DNA of 24,195 nt from JAWLFI01 sp041685645 (GTDB lineage Bacteria; Bacteroidota; Bacteroidia; Chitinophagales; Saprospiraceae), in assembly GCA_041685645.1 (NCBI GenBank), contig JAWLFI010000017.1, forward strand, positions 1 through 24,195. Direction: 5' to 3'. This document shows positions 7,278 through 15,255 of this stretch, in pieces. The position numbers and the translations under genes were made by a program. The notes beneath the pieces were generated by a model. The model was not told the DNA's origin and did not search any database. It worked only from the letters and a program-made list of their open reading frames with translations. Each line of letters begins with the position of its first letter. Positions within the stretch are counted from its first letter, which is position 1.

Positions 7278-8153
7278 ATGAAGGTAATCGTATTGTCCAG
7301 GAGCAGCGCCTTATACTCCACACAGTCTCTGCTCAATGCCGGCAGAAAGCGGGGACATGAAGTGGTGGTAATGGACCATATGCGCATGGATGTGGCTGTG
7401 GGGGATGGCCAGAGCGATTTGTTTTACCGCAGAGGGCTTGTCAAGGGGATTCACGCTATAATTCCCAGGATTGGGGCGAGTGCTACCAGTTATGGTGCCC
7501 TTATCATTCGTCACTTTATACATCATGGGGTGTATTCGGTTTTGAGCGCAGAGTCTTTATTGCAGGCGAGGAACAAATTTTCTTGTCTGCAAATTTTGGC
7601 GCATCACGGCTTACCCATTCCCAAGACCATTATATCAGCGGCGGGACTTTCCGGGAAAGATATTTATGATATTCTGGGTCGTCCTCCTTATATTATAAAA
7701 TTATTGGAGTCAACTCACGGCAATGGAGTATTAAAAGCAAATTCCGTTCCCAATGCCGCTGCTCTCCTCGGTCAGTTTTTGCAAGCGAACAAGCAAATAA
7801 TTATTCAGGAATACATTAAAGAATCAAAGGGGGAAGACATTCGGGTTCTGGTCGTCGGCGGCAAGGTCGTAGCAGCTATGCGCCGCGTGGCGTCTGCCGG
7901 CGAGTTTAGATCCAATTTGCATCGGGGCGGCGTAGGGTTTAAAGTCCAATTAACAGAAAGAGAGGAAGAGGTGAGTTTACAGGCGGCCAGTGTTATGGGC
8001 TTGCAGGTTGCAGGGGTAGATATTCTTCGGTCGAAAAGAGGGCCACTTCTTCTCGAGGTCAATGCATCGCCGGGACTGGAAGGGATCGAAGGTGTTACAC
8101 GCATTGATGTGGCCGATAAGATCTTTGAACTTCTAGAGAGAAAGATAAAATAA
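7278..8153 (+). CDS. rimK: RimK-family ATP-grasp ligase (alpha-L-glutamate ligase type)
   Basis: A 291-residue protein, close to the ~300 residues of E. coli RimK, which adds glutamates to the C-terminus of ribosomal protein S6 using ATP. The N-terminal preATP-grasp part has MDHMRMDV and IIPRIGASATSYGALIIRH (61-79). The ATP-grasp core has the nucleotide-binding lysine in YIIKLLESTHGNGV (138-151), IIQEYI (175-180), GEDIRVLVVGGKVVAAMRR (185-203) and the magnesium-binding pair E260/N262 in LLEVNASPGLEGIE (258-271). The start ATG follows GAGGG closely. An M14-type hydrolase gene begins 27 bases downstream, suggesting an operon. The target in this organism could be S6 or another protein or small molecule; no rpsF is in the window. 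Confidence 0.9.
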   Translation: MKVIVLSRSSALYSTQSLLNAGRKRGHEVVVMDHMRMDVAVGDGQSDLFYRRGLVKGIHAIIPRIGASATSYGALIIRHFIHHGVYSVLSAESLLQARNKFSCLQILAHHGLPIPKTIISAAGLSGKDIYDILGRPPYIIKLLESTHGNGVLKANSVPNAAALLGQFLQANKQIIIQEYIKESKGEDIRVLVVGGKVVAAMRRVASAGEFRSNLHRGGVGFKVQLTEREEEVSLQAASVMGLQVAGVDILRSKRGPLLLEVNASPGLEGIEGVTRIDVADKIFELLERKIK

Positions 8154-8180
8154 ATAACATTGCGTTATTGAAAAGTAGAT

Positions 8181-9152
8181 ATGGAAAATTCAATCAACAT
8201 TAATGGAATGGAGGTAGCTCCGGGTGAGCATAAGCAAATCCGAGTTCACGTTGGGCGGCTGCCTTCCGGAACCCAAATCAATATTCACGCTCAGGTTTAT
8301 CGAGCCCCAAAACCCGGACCGTGCTTGCTGGTACTGGCGGGTGTACATGGAGATGAAATAAATGGGGTTGAAATTGTTCGAAGAGCATTAGATCAGAATA
8401 TTTTTTCCAATTTGACCACTGGAACCGTCATTGTCATCCCCTTGCTGAATGTGTATGGTTTTCTCCATTTTTCGCGTGAAGTTCCTGATGGGAAGGATGT
8501 CAATCGATCCTTTCCCGGCAATTTCAATGGGTCACTTGCATCGCGAGTAGCTCGCACACTGACGAAAAAGATTTTACCGCATATAGACTTTGGCATTGAT
8601 TTTCACACCGGCGGAGCAAATCGATACAACTATCCCCAAATTAGATATACTAAAGGTAGCGAAGAGGCTTTTGAGTTGGCTTGTGCTTTCGCACCTCCGC
8701 TTATTTTCAAGAAGCCCGCCTTTACCAAGACTTTGAGAAAGGAAGCGCACAAAATGAAAAAGCCCATCATAGTTTATGAAGGGGGTGAGGCTTTGCGACT
8801 CGATGGTTTGAGTATTCAAAAAGCATTGTCCGGCCTCAAACGATTGTTGGCCTATAAGGGGCTTTATGAATGGACGGAAGAGCCATATCATGAAGTGCAG
8901 CACATCACTAGATCCGGTTGGGTAAGGGCATCCGTAGCAGGAGTGTTTGAATGGTATAAGAGCAGCGGCCAATGGGTGGTCAAAGGAGAGAGTTTAGGAT
9001 TTATTAGAGATCCTCACGGCGGACGTGAGAAGAAGGTTCTAGCTCCGAAGCCCGGCTTGATTTTAGGACATAACAACTCTCCTGTGGTGAATCAGGGGGA
9101 TGCCCTGTTCAATATTGGATACGAGGTGGAAACACTTTCTTCGCTGAGCTGA
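8181..9152 (+). CDS. Succinylglutamate desuccinylase / aspartoacylase-family zinc hydrolase (M14-like)
   Basis: A 323-residue metallohydrolase. Zinc ligands are visible as H56 and E59 in AGVHGDEINGVE and H142 in GIDFHTGGANRY. DVNRSFPG (106-113) matches the DxNRxFPG substrate-binding motif, and YEGGE (199-203) supplies the probable catalytic glutamate E200. The last third (about 220-323) is a small beta-rich domain common in AstE/aspartoacylase relatives. Family members cleave N-acyl or amide bonds of aspartate or glutamate derivatives. None of the other arginine-succinyltransferase pathway genes is nearby, so the name AstE is not justified. Sitting directly behind a glutamate ligase gene, it is a candidate for the reverse reaction, removing or trimming the added residues; this is inference from context. 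The adjacent purA is convergent, 27 bases away, with no obvious terminator between. Confidence 0.85.
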   Translation: MENSININGMEVAPGEHKQIRVHVGRLPSGTQINIHAQVYRAPKPGPCLLVLAGVHGDEINGVEIVRRALDQNIFSNLTTGTVIVIPLLNVYGFLHFSREVPDGKDVNRSFPGNFNGSLASRVARTLTKKILPHIDFGIDFHTGGANRYNYPQIRYTKGSEEAFELACAFAPPLIFKKPAFTKTLRKEAHKMKKPIIVYEGGEALRLDGLSIQKALSGLKRLLAYKGLYEWTEEPYHEVQHITRSGWVRASVAGVFEWYKSSGQWVVKGESLGFIRDPHGGREKKVLAPKPGLILGHNNSPVVNQGDALFNIGYEVETLSSLS

Positions 9153-9179
9153 CGGGCAATAAATTTGAATTTCCAGAGT

Positions 9180-10457
9180 CTATTGATTCTTCCCTACGAG
9201 CAAAGCTTCTCTTTCAGGTCCTGTAGAAATGAAAGTAATGGGAACTTGTAAGGCCTTTTCGATGAAAGACACAAATTCTTTTGCCAGAGAAGGTAAATCC
9301 TCTCTTGATTTGCAATCTGCGGTGTCGGACTTCCAGCCTTTGAATGTTTTGTATTGCGGTTGAATGGAACTGGAAGTCAATTCAAAAGGCAATTGCTCGG
9401 TCACTTCCCCATCCACCTTATATCCCACACAGACGGCAATTTCGTCAAATGAGTTTAAGACATCCAACTTGGTTAAGACGATCTGAGTGGTTCCATTGAT
9501 CATATTTGCATATCTGAGCTGAGGCAGGTCAATCCACCCACATCTTCGTGGACGACCCGTGGTAGCGCCAAATTCTTTACCAGCTTTACGCAGCTCTTCT
9601 CCATCGGAGCCAAATTGCTCAGTAGGGAAAGGGCCACTGCCCACTCTTGTACAGTAAGCTTTTGATATGCCTAGCACCTGGTTGATTTGAGAAGGTGCAA
9701 TACCTAGCCCGGTGCAAACCCCTGCCGCTGTTGTATTGGATGAGGTGACGAACGGATAGGTCCCAAAATCAATATCTAGCATAGAGCCTTGCGCTCCTTC
9801 TGCCAGAACTTTTTTCCCGCTACTGAGTAATTGCTGAAGGTAGTACTGGCCATCGATAATTTCATAGGCTTGAAGTGCTTCAATTGCCTCAAACCAAAGC
9901 TTTTCTTCCTCCTCCAAAGGAAAATCGACTTTTGGCAGGCCCTTTAGAATTCCCTCGTGTTTCTGTTTGAGTGCATTGTATTTATTCCTGAAAGTGTCGG
10001 TAAGTATGTCTCCCACTCGCAAGCCATTTCTTCCGGTTTTATCCATGTATGTTGGTCCAATGCCCTTGAGTGTAGAACCAATTTTGTTTTTCCCTTTGGC
10101 AGCTTCTGAAGAGGCATCTAAGTGTCTGTGCGTAGGAAGAATAAGGTGAGCTTTCTTTGCTATTTTTAGCCGTTCTTTCACATCGACCCCCTTGGCTTCC
10201 AACTCTCGAATTTCCTCCATTAATATTCGGGGGTCAATCACTACACCGTGACCTATTATATTGATAACACCTTCTCTGAAAATACCGGAAGGAATGGTGT
10301 GTAATACTGTTTTCTCTCCATTGATATAAAGCGTGTGGCCGGCATTCGGTCCTCCCTGAAATCGACAAATCACATCGTATTTGCTGGATAGGTAATCTAC
10401 GATTTTTCCCTTTCCTTCATCTCCCCATTGCAGGCCCAATAAAACATCTACTAACAT
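9180..10457 (-). CDS. purA: Adenylosuccinate synthetase
   Basis: This 425-residue enzyme catalyses IMP + aspartate + GTP to adenylosuccinate, the first committed step from IMP to AMP, in the cytoplasm. The P-loop-like segment GLQWGDEGKGKIVD (8-21) carries the catalytic aspartate D13, and GGPNAGHT (36-42) carries H41, both at the E. coli positions. GSTLKGIGPTYMDK, AEGAQGSMLDIDFGTYPFVT and the C-terminal GRPRRCGWID segments also fit. Length matches the family (about 425-430). It is the third gene of the minus-strand run rel, fur-like, purA, 53 bases after the regulator. PurA uses GTP and is a known ppGpp target in other bacteria, which makes its linkage to rel notable. Confidence 0.97.
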   Translation of the reverse strand: MLVDVLLGLQWGDEGKGKIVDYLSSKYDVICRFQGGPNAGHTLYINGEKTVLHTIPSGIFREGVINIIGHGVVIDPRILMEEIRELEAKGVDVKERLKIAKKAHLILPTHRHLDASSEAAKGKNKIGSTLKGIGPTYMDKTGRNGLRVGDILTDTFRNKYNALKQKHEGILKGLPKVDFPLEEEEKLWFEAIEALQAYEIIDGQYYLQQLLSSGKKVLAEGAQGSMLDIDFGTYPFVTSSNTTAAGVCTGLGIAPSQINQVLGISKAYCTRVGSGPFPTEQFGSDGEELRKAGKEFGATTGRPRRCGWIDLPQLRYANMINGTTQIVLTKLDVLNSFDEIAVCVGYKVDGEVTEQLPFELTSSSIQPQYKTFKGWKSDTADCKSREDLPSLAKEFVSFIEKALQVPITFISTGPEREALLVGKNQ

Positions 10458-10510
10458 ACAAGATTATTTAGGCGCTAAAGATAGGGAATGTCGTAAGAAG
10501 TCTCAGCCCC

Positions 10511-10996
10511 TTACTCTACGATTTTATTTTTCTTGTGCTCGCACTGATAGGTGCATTCACCATAGAGGTTTAAACTGTGGTGGCTAATATCGAATTTCAA
10601 TAGCTCACCCATCATGTCTTTGATTTGCTGAACCCTGGGGTCGCAAAACTCCAATACTTTTCTGCATTCAATGCAGATTAAATGGTCGTGTTGTTTAAAT
10701 CCATGCGACTTTTCGTATTGAGCTAATTTTTTGCCGAATTGATGCTTTTTGATGAGATCGCAATTCACTAAAAGCTCTAAAGTGTTGTACACCGTAGCTC
10801 GACTTACTCTGTAGTTCTGATTTTTCATGTGAATGTATAGAGCTTCGGCATCAAAGTGATCCGTACGGCTGTATATTTCATCTAAAATGGCATAGCGTTC
10901 CGGAGTCTTTCGATAACCGTTTTCCTCCAAGTGATGAGTAAATATTTCCTTTACTTGTGCTTTTAAGCTCTCTTGATTATCAATAGTTGATGGCAT
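10511..10996 (-). CDS. Fur-family metal-responsive transcriptional regulator
   Basis: A 161-residue regulator with a winged-helix N-terminal half (RKTPERYAILDEIY, then VSRATVYNTLELLV as recognition helix) and a metal-binding dimerisation half. It has HDHLICIECRKVLEF with the CxxC structural zinc pair, and a second cysteine pair in YGECTYQC near the end. At the position where PerR carries its diagnostic aspartate, this protein has glutamate (VLEF), as in Fur, which favours a Fur-like over a PerR-like role. Zur cannot be excluded. It starts 9 bases after rel on the same strand, so it is very probably co-transcribed with rel. No clear Fur box was searched for successfully by eye. Confidence 0.9.
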   Translation of the reverse strand: MPSTIDNQESLKAQVKEIFTHHLEENGYRKTPERYAILDEIYSRTDHFDAEALYIHMKNQNYRVSRATVYNTLELLVNCDLIKKHQFGKKLAQYEKSHGFKQHDHLICIECRKVLEFCDPRVQQIKDMMGELLKFDISHHSLNLYGECTYQCEHKKNKIVE

Positions 10997-11005
10997 AGTT
11001 CAAAT

Positions 11006-13237
11006 TTATTCTATTCTTGATACATTAGAAACCATATCCAGGTTTTTAATGGACCGCATGGCTTTTTCAAGCTCGTTTTTATTGTCTATTATGATTGAAA
11101 TCCTTCCTTCAAAATATCCTTCGTTGCCTTCGATATTGAAAGAACGAATATTCAGGCCAAGTGCAGTTGATATCTTATTACTCAATCTTTCAATAACTCC
11201 AGGTCCGGCATCTATACCCGTAATCAGTAATTTGACGATAAAGGAGGTATTATTATTGCTGACCCACTCCGCTTTTAAAACGCGATAACCATAACTGGCC
11301 ATGAGATGTGTGGCATTTGGACAACTACTTCTGTGAATTCTCACTCCAAAACTCGTCGTCAGAAAGGCAAAGATGTCATCTCCATAGACTGGATTGCAGC
11401 AACTGGCCAGTTGAAACTGGTACTGATCCGCGGGTTCGCCTCCGATCAATAAGCTAGGTTGGCTCTTACTGTCTGACTTTCTCGGTCGTTTAACTGTCGA
11501 GAACGGCCGAGTTTTTGCATCTGCGGTTGGAAGTTCTTCCTCTTTCTCTTTCGGGACGAGTAAGTGCCCTTTTGTCGTAAAGTTTTCTTTGATTTCAGCG
11601 AGGTCAATCTCGCCGCTGGCAATCTCGAAATATAGATCCGTTCTTTTTTTGAACCCAAAGTAATCAGTGAGTAGATCAATATTCGATTCAAAATCGACTT
11701 TTAGATTCTTTAATTTCCTCTGTAATGTTTCTTTGCCAAATTCTCCAAAACGCCTTCTTTCTTTGCGAAGAGAAGTTCTAATTTTAGATCGCGCCTTACC
11801 CGTGATTACCATTTTGAGCCAACCTTCTTTTGGCTTTTGATCCGCACTTGTCGCAATGGTTACCTGGTCCCCATTTTGAAGTTCGTAGCCCAGGGGCTCT
11901 AGCTTATTATTTACTTTTGCCGCGGTACAATGAGCTCCTACTTCCGAGTGGATGGAGAAAGCAAAGTCCAGAGCTGTGGCTCCTTTGGGTAATATGACTA
12001 AATCCCCTTTGGGCGTGTAGACATAAACCTCATCATGAAACAAATTGGTTTTGAAGTCATTGATAAACTCTAAAGCATCGCCCTCATCGTTTTCTAACAG
12101 ATCCCTCACATTATTCAACCAATTATCATAAACGGACTGGCTATCCTGAATGCCCTTGTACTTCCAATGTGCAGCAAATCCTCTTTCTGCGATATCATCC
12201 ATTCGTTCAGATCGGATTTGAACCTCGACGTATCGGCCTTCCGGACCGATGACAGTCGTGTGCAAGGATTCGTAGCCATTGGATTTTGGCGTTGTAATCC
12301 AATCTTTAAGTCGCTCTGGAATGGGGGTGTGGACATCTGTTACAATGCTATACACTTGCCAACAAATACTCTTTTCTTTCTCTTTGGGCACGTTGACAAT
12401 GATTCGTATGGCAAACAAATCGTAAATCTCCTCGAAGGGTACCTTTTTGATTTTAATTTTATTGTATATCGAGCTAATTGACTTGGGGCGTCCTGTGATT
12501 CGATATTCTATCTGTAATTCATTGAGCTTTTTTCCAAGAGGCTTGATGAACTCTGCTATGTATTTATCTCTACTCGCTTTTGACTCTTTGAGCTTGTCTG
12601 CAATTTCAAAATAGACATCCGGTTCCAAAATGCGCAGACAAATATCCTGAAATTCTGTTTTGATATTGTATAAGCCCAGTCTGTGTGCCAGCGGGGCGTA
12701 TATATATTGAGTCTCGGCAGCGATTTTGAGTTGCTTATGTCTGGGCATAGCGCCAAGAGTTCTCATATTGTGCAATCGGTCTGCCATTTTGATCAGTACG
12801 ACCCTAACATCACTGACTAAGGTGGAGAGTACCTTTTTAAAGTTTTCAGCTTGTGGGCTGCCCTTATCATAGGTGCCATCTAGTTTGGTCAATCCATCTA
12901 CTATATGAGCTATTTTCACACCAAATTCTTCGCGAATGTGATCGAGATTGAAGCGGGTATCCTCCACAACGTCATGCAAGAGTGCACATACAATAGCCGT
13001 CGGTCCAAGACCGATTTCAGTAGCACATATTCTAGCTACTTCTATGGGATGTAATATATAGGGCTCACCGGATTTGCGCCGTTGCTCTTGATGGGCATGC
13101 GCTGCTAATTTAAATGCCTTATGCAGTAGCACATCATCTTCAGACGTGATCGTCGTCTTGATTGATTTTAAGAGCTTTATAAATTGCTCTTCTATGAGCG
13201 TTTGCTCATTTGTTGCTATTTGCGAACTACTGGGCAT
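11006..13237 (-). CDS. rel: Bifunctional (p)ppGpp synthetase/hydrolase, Rel/SpoT type
   Basis: A 743-residue long RSH protein. The HD hydrolase domain shows H63 in YILHPIEVARI, LLHDVVEDT with H88-D89 and E92-D93, and MADRLHNM with D153, so the hydrolase looks intact. The synthetase domain (about 235-360) has FEEIYDLFAIRI with D273, SNGYESLHTTV (319-329) and EVQIRSERMDDIAERGFAAHW. A TGS domain follows (about 404-465, VYVYTPKGDLVILPKGATA), then a cysteine-containing region (ASCCNPVYGDDI and HRSSCPNA), and a C-terminal ACT domain. Both catalytic halves appear intact, as expected for the single Rel of most Bacteroidota. It makes and degrades the alarmone at the ribosome. It leads the minus-strand run rel, fur-like, purA. 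Confidence 0.95.
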   Translation of the reverse strand: MPSSSQIATNEQTLIEEQFIKLLKSIKTTITSEDDVLLHKAFKLAAHAHQEQRRKSGEPYILHPIEVARICATEIGLGPTAIVCALLHDVVEDTRFNLDHIREEFGVKIAHIVDGLTKLDGTYDKGSPQAENFKKVLSTLVSDVRVVLIKMADRLHNMRTLGAMPRHKQLKIAAETQYIYAPLAHRLGLYNIKTEFQDICLRILEPDVYFEIADKLKESKASRDKYIAEFIKPLGKKLNELQIEYRITGRPKSISSIYNKIKIKKVPFEEIYDLFAIRIIVNVPKEKEKSICWQVYSIVTDVHTPIPERLKDWITTPKSNGYESLHTTVIGPEGRYVEVQIRSERMDDIAERGFAAHWKYKGIQDSQSVYDNWLNNVRDLLENDEGDALEFINDFKTNLFHDEVYVYTPKGDLVILPKGATALDFAFSIHSEVGAHCTAAKVNNKLEPLGYELQNGDQVTIATSADQKPKEGWLKMVITGKARSKIRTSLRKERRRFGEFGKETLQRKLKNLKVDFESNIDLLTDYFGFKKRTDLYFEIASGEIDLAEIKENFTTKGHLLVPKEKEEELPTADAKTRPFSTVKRPRKSDSKSQPSLLIGGEPADQYQFQLASCCNPVYGDDIFAFLTTSFGVRIHRSSCPNATHLMASYGYRVLKAEWVSNNNTSFIVKLLITGIDAGPGVIERLSNKISTALGLNIRSFNIEGNEGYFEGRISIIIDNKNELEKAMRSIKNLDMVSNVSRIE

Positions 13238-13548
13238 GATCTGTATAAGTTGTATAGAGTGAACGAAAGGAATTTAATATTTGTTCCTCCTATCTATTTA
13301 GTCTTGGTTTTAAAGTCTGATAGAGTAACTAAAGATGGCAAATATCTTAGTAAATACCAACAACTTTTTCTCATCTTATAGAAACGGCAACATTTGAAGA
13401 GCTCTTTCTGAGAGCTGTCGTCTATGCTCTTTGATCTAAATGATTCCAAGGGAAAGCAGGTTGAACTTAAAAGCTGCAAATAAATTCATCATGTAGTATT
13501 TTCTTTTCCGGATTAAAGTATATATTTGCAGTTCCAAATTTAGATTTT
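13238..13548. other. 311-base intergenic region between rel and tRNA-Leu
   Basis: No gene is supported here; the short frames present lack recognisable protein features. The region must hold the divergent start signals of rel (minus) and tRNA-Leu (plus). A small inverted repeat AGCTCT (13400-13405) / AGAGCT (13411-13416) lies mid-region with no T run. A good -7 word for the tRNA promoter lies at 13521-13528. Confidence 0.6.
13499..13528 (+). promoter_or_regulatory. Bacteroidota-type promoter for tRNA-Leu
   Basis: TATATTTG at 13521-13528 is an exact match to the Bacteroidota -7 consensus TAnnTTTG, 20 bases before the first base of the mature tRNA. A TTTT run at 13499-13502 sits 18 bases upstream of it and could serve as a weak -33 element (consensus TTTG). 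Confidence 0.6.
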
Positions 13549-13630
13549 GCGGGTGTGGTGAAATTGGTAGACACGCTAGACTTAGGATCTAGTGCTTCAC
13601 GGCTTGGGGGTTCGAGTCCCTCCACCCGCA
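13549..13630 (+). tRNA. tRNA-Leu (anticodon UAG)
   Basis: An 82-base class II tRNA. The acceptor stem is GCGGGTG (13549-13555) with CACCCGC (13623-13629), discriminator A at 13630. The anticodon stem CTAGA/TCTAG encloses the loop CTTAGGA, giving anticodon TAG, which reads CUA/CUN leucine codons. The long variable arm (TGCTTCACGGCTT region) and the T-arm GGGGGTTCGAGTCCC are both present. CCA is not encoded: CTT follows the discriminator, so it must be added by a nucleotidyltransferase. Confidence 0.97.
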
Positions 13631-13685
13631 CTTTTTACACCTTTCCATTTCCCCCATTCAATATTCTTACACCTTTCAGGTAAAA

Positions 13686-13710
13686 AATCCTGTAAGGATT
13701 GCTATCTTTG
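13686..13710 (+). promoter_or_regulatory. tig promoter -7 word with adjoining inverted repeat
   Basis: TATCTTTG at 13703-13710 matches the Bacteroidota -7 consensus TAnnTTTG exactly, 39 bases before the tig start. Directly upstream, AATCCT (13686-13691) and AGGATT (13695-13700) form a perfect 6-bp inverted repeat around GTA, occupying the spacer between -7 and the expected -33 position. No good -33 word is visible. The inverted repeat lacks a following T run, so it fits an operator better than a terminator. Confidence 0.5.
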
Positions 13711-13748
13711 CCCACCTTAAAAATAACAGATAGAAAGTAAGAAGACAT

Positions 13749-15164
13749 ATGAAATCAAATATTCTTGAGCAGTCTCCCTATGAAGTAAAATTAGAGGTTG
13801 TCGTTGAAACAGATGATTATTCAAAGGAACTGAATGATAAGCTAAAAGAGAAGCGAAAAGCTTCGAGTATGAAGGGCTTCCGTCCCGGTAAGGCCCCAAT
13901 GCGTCTCATTAAGAGAATGTACGGGCAAGCTCTTTTGATTGACATCGTCAATGAAAAAACTTCAGAAGCGATTCGGGAGGTTAATGAAAAGGAAGGATTC
14001 AATCCCATAGGGGAGATGGACATCGCAGATGAGCAGGAAACCTTGGATTTTAATCCACTCAAGTCTCAGGATTATCGTTTCGTTATCGAAATGGGTTTAT
14101 TGCCCGACCTTGAAATTAAGGGTTTAGATGGGAGTCTAAGCGTGCCTTATTTTTTGATTGAACCATCTGATGAACAAATCGAAGAACGCTGGGCAGAATT
14201 GTTGAATCAGGCGGCTGAGCCCGTCGAGACAGATGGCCCTGTGGAAGAAGGCGATATTTTAACTCTGGAAGCTTCTGAGTTGGAAGGGGGAGAGGAAAAA
14301 GAAGATGGTTGGATTTCGAGTTTTGTGATCGCTTCAGATCTAATGCATGAAGAGGCAAAAGAAAAGGTGATTGGGGCAAAGCCTGGAGCTATTTTTGATT
14401 TCGACATTTATCAAATTGAAAAAGGCGCAACAGAGGATTTTGTTAGACAACATCTTCTAAATATAGATGAAGAGGATAATACGGAAGTGAATTCTGAATT
14501 CAGGTTTGAAATCATGACCATTCAGTCCAAAAAGGAAGGAGAAGTCACACAGGAGGTATTAGATAAGATTTTCGGAGAGGGGGAGGTCGAATCTGAAGAA
14601 GAAGCCTTAAATAAAATTCGGGAAAGTATTGAGCTTGCGAATCAGGGAGCGAGCGACAATTTGTTCTATTGGGACTCAAAGTTGGCCCTGACGAATGAAA
14701 ATTTCTCATCTGAAATGCCAGATTCATATTGCAAGAAGTTTTTGTTGGATCCCAAAACAGCAAAGAAATATGAAGGAGAATCATTGCCAGAGGTAGTGAA
14801 AAAGGAGTTGACTTGGTCCTTAATTACTCAAACACTCGCAAAAAAGCACAATATTCAGCCTAGCCAGCAGGCGTTGAATGAGAAGGCTCAGGAGCGCATC
14901 CAACAGATGGTTCAAGGACAGGCCCTGCCTGAAGCCGTTATGTTTCAATTAACAAAAACAATTTTGGAGGATGAGGAGCAGTTTAATAATATTGCTCAGG
15001 AAGTAACCCAAAATATGATAACTCAATTCATCAAGGACAATGTCACTCTTGATCAAAAAGCTATTTCTGATGAAGAGTTCAAAAAAGAAGTAGCCCGAAT
15101 CAACAAAAAAGTTGATGAAGTCAATGATTATCTTACCCCTGAAAGTAGTGAGGAAGAAGAGTAG
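13749..15164 (+). CDS. tig: Trigger factor (ribosome-associated chaperone)
   Basis: The product has 471 residues against about 430-450 in the family. The N-terminal ribosome-binding domain carries the signature MKGFRPGKAPMRLIKRMYG, where E. coli has GFRxGKVP. The middle region corresponding to the FKBP-type prolyl isomerase domain (about 150-240) is acidic and lacks the usual aromatic active-site pattern as far as I can see, so isomerase activity is doubtful. The C-terminal helical chaperone arms follow, ending in an acidic tail (ESSEEEE). It binds nascent chains at the ribosome exit. It sits 118 bases after tRNA-Leu and upstream of clpP and clpX, the widespread tig-clpP-clpX order. Confidence 0.92.
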   Translation: MKSNILEQSPYEVKLEVVVETDDYSKELNDKLKEKRKASSMKGFRPGKAPMRLIKRMYGQALLIDIVNEKTSEAIREVNEKEGFNPIGEMDIADEQETLDFNPLKSQDYRFVIEMGLLPDLEIKGLDGSLSVPYFLIEPSDEQIEERWAELLNQAAEPVETDGPVEEGDILTLEASELEGGEEKEDGWISSFVIASDLMHEEAKEKVIGAKPGAIFDFDIYQIEKGATEDFVRQHLLNIDEEDNTEVNSEFRFEIMTIQSKKEGEVTQEVLDKIFGEGEVESEEEALNKIRESIELANQGASDNLFYWDSKLALTNENFSSEMPDSYCKKFLLDPKTAKKYEGESLPEVVKKELTWSLITQTLAKKHNIQPSQQALNEKAQERIQQMVQGQALPEAVMFQLTKTILEDEEQFNNIAQEVTQNMITQFIKDNVTLDQKAISDEEFKKEVARINKKVDEVNDYLTPESSEEEE

Positions 15165-15255
15165 GGCTAATAATCCCAAACTATTTATATTTTCGGTTGA
15201 ACTGATGACAGGGTACGATCGTTTCATAACAAGTTGCACAAAGAAAAAATAATCT

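Noticed and set aside
10511..10996. Calling the Fur-family protein PerR
   Set aside because: The PerR-specific aspartate is replaced by glutamate (VLEF), and the upstream metal-ligand aspartate is also not seen, so Fur-like is the safer label.
13400..13416. AGCTCT/AGAGCT hairpin as a terminator
   Set aside because: There is no T run on either strand and no gene ending next to it.
13184..13479. Small frames on both strands between rel and tRNA-Leu (65 and 61 codons)
   Set aside because: They overlap each other and the start of rel, and have no protein features.
13535..13542. Minus-strand TAAATTTG as a rel promoter
   Set aside because: It matches TAnnTTTG but lies about 300 bases from rel, overlaps the tRNA promoter region and has no -33 partner; in AT-rich DNA this word is easily found by chance.
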